Shown here in pieces: positions 58,494 through 64,000 of a DNA stretch of 64,000 nt. Origin of the DNA: Ectocarpus siliculosus (Eukaryota > Sar > Phaeophyceae > Ectocarpales > Ectocarpaceae); assembly GCA_000310025.1 (NCBI GenBank), contig FN649735.1, positions 3,939,660 to 4,003,659 of the forward strand. Direction: 5' to 3'. The first letter of the stretch is position 1, and each line of letters opens with the position of its first letter. A program made the translations under genes and the position numbers. Below the pieces are notes generated by a model. It saw only the letters and a program-made list of their open reading frames with translations. It searched no databases and was not told where the DNA came from.

Positions 58494-59141
58494 ATGGGAA
58501 AAAACGACAAGTTGTGTGCTGCCCCAGCCTGCCCCAAACGGCCATCATTTGCTGCAGCAGGGTCCAAACCGGAGTACTGCTCTGCACATTCGAAAGAGGG
58601 GATGGTGGACGTCAGGAACAAGAAGTGCGCCCACCCTGGCTGCACCAAAAACCCTACATTTGGTACGGAAGAGACTTTTACCAGGATTTTCTGTGCTACA
58701 CACCGCGAGCAAGGAATGGTATCCCTCACCGGTAGGCGCCGCCGGGAGAAAACACCAAGAAGACCGGACAAAAAACCGAGGGCAGATCTTTCACACTCAA
58801 GAATTTCTGAACAGTCCAAATCCTCTGCTGATGGTAGGGGGCGCGGCGGATATGAGGGCGGTTTGTCCACGAATCTGGGCGATGGACCCGCCCACCACGA
58901 TTCTGCCAACGAACGGTGGAGGGATCGCGATCCATCGTTCTCCAAGAAGCAACCGTCCGCGGACCGTTCCACCGAGCCGAAGAAGAAGCGAGCCCGCCGG
59001 CCAGAGGACACTCAGCTTGCTAGGCCGTTGGCTACAGCAGCAACAGAGGATGACCAGGCTACGTCCACTGCTGCTGTGGACGCCGGGAGGTGGGTGTCGA
59101 CGGGGGGGAACCACTGGGTATTTCACCCATGGGGCATGTGA
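58494..59141 (+). CDS. EsV-1-7 domain protein (IMMEDIATE UPRIGHT family), two repeats
   Basis: A complete 215-residue uninterrupted ORF. Two cysteine/histidine repeats: residues 8-32 (C-x4-C-x15-C-x2-H) and 45-70 (C-x4-C-x16-C-x2-H), each followed by EGM or QGMV; the second includes CTKNPTFGTEETF. This is the EsV-1-7 motif, first named from an Ectocarpus virus protein and found in IMMEDIATE UPRIGHT, a regulator of early sporophyte development; the family is large in brown algae. The motif probably binds zinc. The rest is polar and disordered with a nuclear-signal-like EPKKKRARRPED near residue 160. Most likely a nuclear regulator, inferred from the family. The start is the first ATG, just before the first repeat. 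Confidence 0.85.
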   Translation: MGKNDKLCAAPACPKRPSFAAAGSKPEYCSAHSKEGMVDVRNKKCAHPGCTKNPTFGTEETFTRIFCATHREQGMVSLTGRRRREKTPRRPDKKPRADLSHSRISEQSKSSADGRGRGGYEGGLSTNLGDGPAHHDSANERWRDRDPSFSKKQPSADRSTEPKKKRARRPEDTQLARPLATAATEDDQATSTAAVDAGRWVSTGGNHWVFHPWGM

Positions 59142-59747
59142 CAGCCGGTCGGTGTGGTTCGTCGCCACAAGGTACCAAGTTCAAGTTGACTTACCAGTCA
59201 TGCCTCGGGTGACGGATGGCTGCAAAGCCGTAGTGTACTGCGCTGTCTACAAAAGTCGGAAGTGGCCGTCGCTAACACGATGGGAACACCAGGACCTTCT
59301 CCAGCTGCAGCAGCAGCAGATGATGTCAGCCCGGCGGAAGTTGTTGCTGGATGGTACCAAATTGGGGGTGGGGTATCTCGTTCCCATCGGCACGCCAGGA
59401 AGGCAGAGGTGAGTCAAGAACAAAATTCTGTACATGATGTAAAACTTGGCTGCGCGGGCTGTTTGCAGCAATACTGCTGCACGTGTTTAGTCTTTTTCAA
59501 TACGGCCCTCTCGCGTCGCCAACAAGGCCAAGTAGCTGAAAGTCCCACGTGTGTTGCTCTCTCTCTATCAATGTCTCGAAACAAGCACTCGTGCCAGTGC
59601 AAGAGATCTGTGGTAGCTGCGAGATCTAACGCTTTGGTGACCGCCAGTTCAGTCCGTGCGAGCGTCCCGGCGGCTCGGAGCTCAGTTGGAGAATCGGCGG
59701 TATTTTGGGGCTACCGGACATGCGATAGCCGACCCGCTTACCCTCCA

Positions 59748-60006
59748 AGCAGTGGAGGTTCAAGCGGAGGGGGGCAACAAGCTCCATCGGCACACGAGCG
59801 GCCGCGTTCTTGGTCTTTGGTGGGACCTGAGCACGGGGTCTGTCCGATGTGGCCTTGATGAGCAAGTCTAAGTCTGTGAGCCCTGTGAGCTGCGTCCACA
59901 CAGCCCCGAAAATATGGAAGCGGCTGCACGTCGCTGAGGCCAAGAACGCGGCCGCTCGCGTGCCGATGGAGCTTGTTGCCCCCCTCGATTTGAACCTCCG
60001 CTGCTT
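59748..60006. repeat. Inverted repeat, two 66-bp arms
   Basis: Arms at 59748-59813 and 59940-60006 share GGGGGGCAACAAGCTCCATC and AGCGGCCGCGTTCTTGG in opposite orientation with about five mismatches, separated by about 126 bp. Either arm read outward gives the peptide EGGNKLHRH, a sign of duplication rather than of two genes. Confidence 0.8.
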
Positions 60007-61767
60007 TGCCGCAGGGAACACGTGAACACGAACAACCTTTCCTCGGAAGTAGACTCGTGAGGGAAGGAGATACCAGAAGCAGCACGTTGACCATCCTCCT
60101 TGACGACCTCGATGCATGCTCGCATCTACTGTACGAAGCGATCAAAATTGTACCCTGAGAACGAAATCCATGCGTACGTGCCAATCTATCAATTCTGGGC
60201 TACTTTTTTATCCACTTGCCAGCAGCTAGAGGCACACACTTGAGTGGGCCTCACCACCATCGTGATGTGTTCTTCCTCGCGTCGCCTTCGCTAACAAACA
60301 AAACGTTGTCCTACCGGTAGCATGTAGCAGCAGGCCAGCACGACCACATACAAGCGCGGCAGATAGGTGGCATCGTTGCCCCGAAAGAGCTCGCCTCACG
60401 TAAATTGACTGGTCTTCTCTTTCCGTGGACCTGTGCCTGTAAGCTCCACTTTCATTCCTGGAGAATATAAGACGTTTACGTGCCAAAACGCCGAGGCACA
60501 ATACTTGCCGTTGCCAGCCCTGCGCCGTGTCACCCTTGAGTTTCGGAGGACAGAACGATACATCGGGCGGCTTCGAGTCTGGCCGGGGGGCAAATCCCCC
60601 GGCCTGTTTTTCTAACTGCATTTTGACAGCAATGTGATGCTCTCGCTCGGTCCATGCATCCGTCAGGTGACACCAGACGCAAGGGAGAAAGGGTCCCGAC
60701 CTGTGGCATGGTACAGATGCAACTATCACGGCCTTGCATCGCTGGAAGAAGCCTCCAACGACGCAAGTATATACTTTTCCAATAACGAGAGCGTGTACGG
60801 TGGAGGTGTGCCTAGTGTGCCACTGTTTGCGGTGCAGATGTATTTGTTCGGAGTTGGCGGCGCAACATGGTGGGCTCACCATCCGACAAGTATGTGTTGA
60901 TACGGCCAAATGTTTGACGCTGGCTGGGCACCGCGCTTGGTTCTGTACTGTCGTCATCGTATGAAGGAGCGGATCTGGGAATAGGTATGGGGGCATAGAT
61001 ACAATGGACCGGGACGAAGAGGTCCGTCCGTAGATGAGATGGGTGACGCTTGATGTTTGCTATGTGCTGGTACATTAACTTCTACTAGTTTAGGGCAGGT
61101 CAGCACAACTACTATTCAGTAGTATAGTTGGTTGTTTTTTTGTTTCGCGCCGTGAAATTTTGGGGTTCACTATGAACCATTTTGTGTTTGTTTCGTGGTT
61201 TTCTTGTCCTCCGTCAGTGGGCCAGCTTCGAGGCTCACATTAAGGTGGTCACCTGGTGTTGGATGCCAAGGAATCAACCGCGTCTATCTACGCTTTTTTT
61301 GTCGACCGACCGACGAGCGAACATTCATTTGGTAATCAGCTTTGTTTGGGACATTGGTGTTGCGGGGCTAGTCCCTTGCTTACAAAGACTACAGCGACGG
61401 GGGGGAGGCTGTTTAGTGCCGATATGTGCCCAGAGCGTGACTCTCCCAGAAGAGCATTGACCGGCACTATTCCTGGACACCGTCACCATTTTTCAACGGG
61501 CCACACTTTATTATTAGTATACAGTTGGCGCCCGCAATTAAGAAACATTTTGGTAAGAAATTGAGGCTCACTTTTTCCCGAAAAATAAGAAAATAGGGTT
61601 AAGGCCATTTCTTGAGGTTGTCTTTTTTTATGATCTTTTTCTTTTTTCCTTCTCAAAAAAAGACAACTGGCCGTAGAAGGTCTTCTTACAATGTCTTTTT
61701 TCCTCAAAAAAAGATCGCCAGAAAAAGACAACCCGTTTTGGACAGCCCATCCTGTCTTTTTTGGGGG

Positions 61768-61800
61768 CAGTTTTGGACAAGTGGAGGCTGTCCAAAACTG
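61768..61800. repeat. Perfect 12-bp hairpin
   Basis: CAGTTTTGGACA at 61768-61779 pairs with TGTCCAAAACTG at 61789-61800 across a 9-base loop. Around it (61618-61815) runs of GTCTTTTTT and AAAAAAGAC alternate and can pair too, giving a compound foldback. Confidence 0.85.
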
Positions 61801-62040
61801 TTGTCTTTTTTTGGTCACAACCATATCACTCGTACCTAGAAACTTGAATCTCTCGAAGGCCCACCGCAAACTCTAACGGTGGTCACACGAGTTGTGTCAT
61901 GTTGCTGGCTGGTACAGAGTCGGTGGCACCGGCGGTAGCCAATGTTTTTTCAGTGGGCTGGACCAGGTGGACAACCCGATGTGTGCGGCAAACAAGAGGC
62001 AAACAAACCGAGAGAGCCTGGACGCAGCAGCGGTGGGTCA

Positions 62041-62219
62041 TTTTGTGATTTGCTCAAGAAATTTGGATTATTAGAAAAAGCGACAAGAAATCAGAAACGC
62101 CGAAACCAAGAAATATCAAAACCAAAATCCAACCTATGAACCGAACCATTGACTTCCTCTCGGACTCACTAGGTATCACTTATCGGGCCAACCCGACGTC
62201 TATGCCCAGGTCATATCCC
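62041..62219 (-). repeat. 179-bp direct repeat, copy B2
   Basis: Identical base for base to 62588-62766. It begins TTTTGTGATTTGCTCAAG and ends GGTCATATCCC. Confidence 0.95.
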
Positions 62220-62587
62220 CATACACACAAAAGTCAACGCAAATTGGAGAACAAATTTGGCACTAGACAGATTTTTCTCTTCCCATTGATCCCTCCTCTC
62301 TTGAGCGACAGGGTGGGTGGGTGGGAAAATTCGATCAAGTCCCAAACGAAAACTCTTTTCTCTCGCTGCTGCTTTGCTGCACTGCCTTTGCGGGCGATGC
62401 AACGTTTTTCCCTTCGAGGTCCTCGGCTTCCCAAGGATCCCAAAAGCTTCTGCCAACCTCTCTCTCTTCTCTGTACCCTGTACATAGCTATACCCCCGTA
62501 TACCCTTTTTTGTCTCTCGCCGCTCTTTCACGAAATTTCCGGTACGCTTCCACAAACCACGGATTCACGGTTATACCGAATCCTTCG

Positions 62588-62766
62588 TTTTGTGATTTGC
62601 TCAAGAAATTTGGATTATTAGAAAAAGCGACAAGAAATCAGAAACGCCGAAACCAAGAAATATCAAAACCAAAATCCAACCTATGAACCGAACCATTGAC
62701 TTCCTCTCGGACTCACTAGGTATCACTTATCGGGCCAACCCGACGTCTATGCCCAGGTCATATCCC
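62588..62766 (-). repeat. 179-bp direct repeat, copy B1
   Basis: Exact copy of 62041-62219, about 50 bp from the recombinase stop codon. The perfect identity implies a recent duplication or copying during replication of the element. Confidence 0.95.
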
Positions 62767-62814
62767 ACTGCGCGGCCCGATATTCGGCGCTCTTGTCCAC
62801 GCTGTTTCTCCCCT

Positions 62815-63948
62815 TCAACTAGACGCTAGTGCGCGCGATACATAATTAGCGCCTTCCCCTCCTGCCCTAACGTACGTCATAAAGGCTCCTGACTTCCACC
62901 TTCCCGCCCTCTGAATCTGAATAACCGATGCGCCCTGCTTTGCTAGTTGCGTCGCACCACCTATCCTCCCTGAGTGTAGCGCGAAGTGCGTTGGGTTTTC
63001 TCCTACTCTTCTCGCCATGTCTCTCAACGCTGTTGTTGCTTCCGACCTCGACACTACTGCCCACCGTCCCTGCTTGACCGACTGCATGAGCGGCGCGGTA
63101 CTTCCTAACTCTGGGTGCACGTCAAGCAGATTCAGCAAAATCTCGAGCGCCCCCATCTTCTCAGCCATCTGTCCCACTTCCTCGTCCCGCGTTACTCTCT
63201 CTCTCGTCACTACCGCGCCTCGCCTTTTTTGGTCCGCTTTTGATGCGCGAAAAGTCACTTCTACTCTGTCTGCCCGCCTTCTTTCGTCCCACGCTAGCCG
63301 ACACGATCCTTCGAAGAATACAAGGTTCCCCCTCGTACGACAAAAATCGGCGTGTACTAATCCGTTGTGGTAGGCCCACAGCTCAGACGCTCGGCACAGC
63401 AAGAAATACGAGAGAGCGATCCCCATCCACGTCACTAGTCTGAAAACATCCGTCAGCGCTCTTTCTCTCCCTGCTATAATCATCGGCACGGTGAGCGGTT
63501 GCCTTACCAACTGTTTCGTCTCTGCCCTCGCATGCAGTCTGTCTATTGCGTTCCCAACAGCTGCCACTCTGAAGTGCGACGTGGGCAGCTCCCAGCCTGC
63601 GTACAGTTTATGGAAGTACTTGATAGCCGCGAGGTACCCCTTCACCGTTTGGCTCTGGTTCTTATACACTAAGCACCTCGATGCCATAAACACAGTCAGC
63701 TCTCTCACTGCGCTATCCACGCCGTCCTCCTCGTACAACCATGGACTCAGATTCGCTTTAGCTCTTTCATCTGTCCACGTGTCCCACTTGCTGTGGTATC
63801 CTTTCAGCGTGCTCGCGTTCAGGGAGCCGTGCTCCATTATCCTGAGGAGCCTTTCGCCTTCATCGCTCGTTCCTTTCGTCCCGTGTTCGCTTCCTGTACT
63901 TGAACACGTTAGGGTCATTACACCTTCTTTAGTTCTTTTGCCCATCAT
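62815..63948 (-). CDS. Tyrosine recombinase (DIRS/Ngaro-type integrase)
   Basis: A 377-residue ORF ending in RALASS. Tyrosine recombinases cut and rejoin DNA through a covalent phosphotyrosine; in DIRS-like elements they insert the circular cDNA. An N-terminal SAM-like core-binding part (TLKGYHSKWDTWTDERAK; QTVKGYLAAIKYFHK) is followed by the catalytic part: first Arg in LLCRASELWAY, a Lys-bearing strand VEVTFRASKADQKR, then ALHSGRIGGATQLAKQG (H-x-x-R), RAGRWKSGAF (Trp in the second His position) and the nucleophile Tyr in MTYVR. All catalytic positions are present and the frame is intact, so the protein could be active. The frame stays open upstream of the ATG to the window edge, so the real start may lie beyond 64000. 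Confidence 0.85.
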   Translation of the reverse strand: MMGKRTKEGVMTLTCSSTGSEHGTKGTSDEGERLLRIMEHGSLNASTLKGYHSKWDTWTDERAKANLSPWLYEEDGVDSAVRELTVFMASRCLVYKNQSQTVKGYLAAIKYFHKLYAGWELPTSHFRVAAVGNAIDRLHARAETKQLVRQPLTVPMIIAGRERALTDVFRLVTWMGIALSYFLLCRASELWAYHNGLVHADFCRTRGNLVFFEGSCRLAWDERRRADRVEVTFRASKADQKRRGAVVTRERVTRDEEVGQMAEKMGALEILLNLLDVHPELGSTAPLMQSVKQGRWAVVSRSEATTALRDMARRVGENPTHFALHSGRIGGATQLAKQGASVIQIQRAGRWKSGAFMTYVRAGGEGANYVSRALASS

Positions 63949-64000
63949 TCTCGTCTTACTCTTATTACTTCTTTTCTTTACACGCTTGCCATGCGGCTCC

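Larger units (their letters stand above)
59142..62040. other. Gene-poor region with inverted repeats
   Basis: No coding region is supported. It contains the inverted repeat at 59748-60006 and T-rich hairpin-forming sequence at 61600-61830. Confidence 0.35.
62041..64000 (-). mobile_element. Tyrosine-recombinase retroelement, 3' part (Ngaro/PAT-like, split direct repeats); 5' part beyond the window
   Basis: In minus-strand order: recombinase ORF, then repeat B1 (62766-62588), a 368-bp spacer (62587-62220), then repeat B2 (62219-62041). Known Ngaro/PAT elements have the order A1 - gag - RT/RNase H - recombinase - B1 - A2 - B2. If that holds here, the spacer is A2, and a matching A1 plus the reverse transcriptase should lie to the right of 64000. 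No RT is visible in the window, so a single-recombinase (Crypton-like) element with an accidental repeat remains possible. Confidence 0.65.

Noticed and set aside
58516-59412. 298-codon plus-strand ORF overlapping the EsV-1-7 gene
   Set aside because: It is in another frame and lacks the conserved cysteine spacing, whereas the overlapping frame has it.
62136-62686. Plus-strand ORFs in the 179-bp repeats and spacer
   Set aside because: They share sequence only because the repeat is duplicated; no protein family match.

Overview
The window looks like nuclear DNA of a brown alga, most likely Ectocarpus or a close relative. Genes are split by many introns of roughly 200-700 bp with GT-AG borders, and coding frames favour C/G in third codon positions. 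A gene at 58.5 kb carries two copies of the cysteine/histidine EsV-1-7 motif, which is greatly expanded in brown algae. I see no rRNA, tRNA, CRISPR or bacterial-type operon. Exon borders were worked out by hand from splice sites, reading phase and family resemblance.

Region by region. 0.35-13.4 kb (minus strand): at least nine exons of what looks like one very large gene with repeated C2-like beta-sandwich segments and an EF-hand-like exon, running off the left edge. The six exons from 4759 down to 352 join in compatible phase. 13.8-14.2 kb: a weak small two-exon plus-strand model. 14.2-21.2 kb: mostly gene-poor, with a decayed coding stretch near 18 kb and diverged tandem repeats near 20 kb. 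21.3-22.7 kb: a 5'-truncated, frame-shifted non-LTR retrotransposon (minus). 24.0-27.3 kb: a three-exon gene for a low-complexity protein of unknown function (minus). 27.7-29.3 kb: a small predicted coiled-coil gene (minus). 30.1-30.9 kb: a foldback element with terminal inverted repeats flanked by TTAA. 31.06 kb: a short interstitial telomere-type repeat.

31.3-40.5 kb (plus) is the best-supported gene: the complete XPB/ERCC3/Ssl2 helicase of TFIIH, in 17 exons, with one GC-AG intron. 43.5-50.4 kb (plus) is a class 3 (alpha/beta hydrolase) lipase gene, with one or more exons unresolved. 51.36-57.59 kb is a Ty1/copia LTR retrotransposon (minus) with both LTRs, a perfect 5-bp target duplication, a deleted gag and two breaks in pol. 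58.5-59.1 kb encodes the EsV-1-7 protein.

62.0-64.0 kb holds a tyrosine recombinase ORF (minus) followed by a 179-bp sequence repeated exactly twice around a 368-bp spacer. This is the layout expected for the 3' end of a tyrosine-recombinase retroelement with split direct repeats (Ngaro/PAT type). The rest of that element should lie just beyond base 64000.

The host genes (helicase, lipase, C2 protein, EsV-1-7 protein) show no evident functional link. At least four transposable-element classes lie between and around them.
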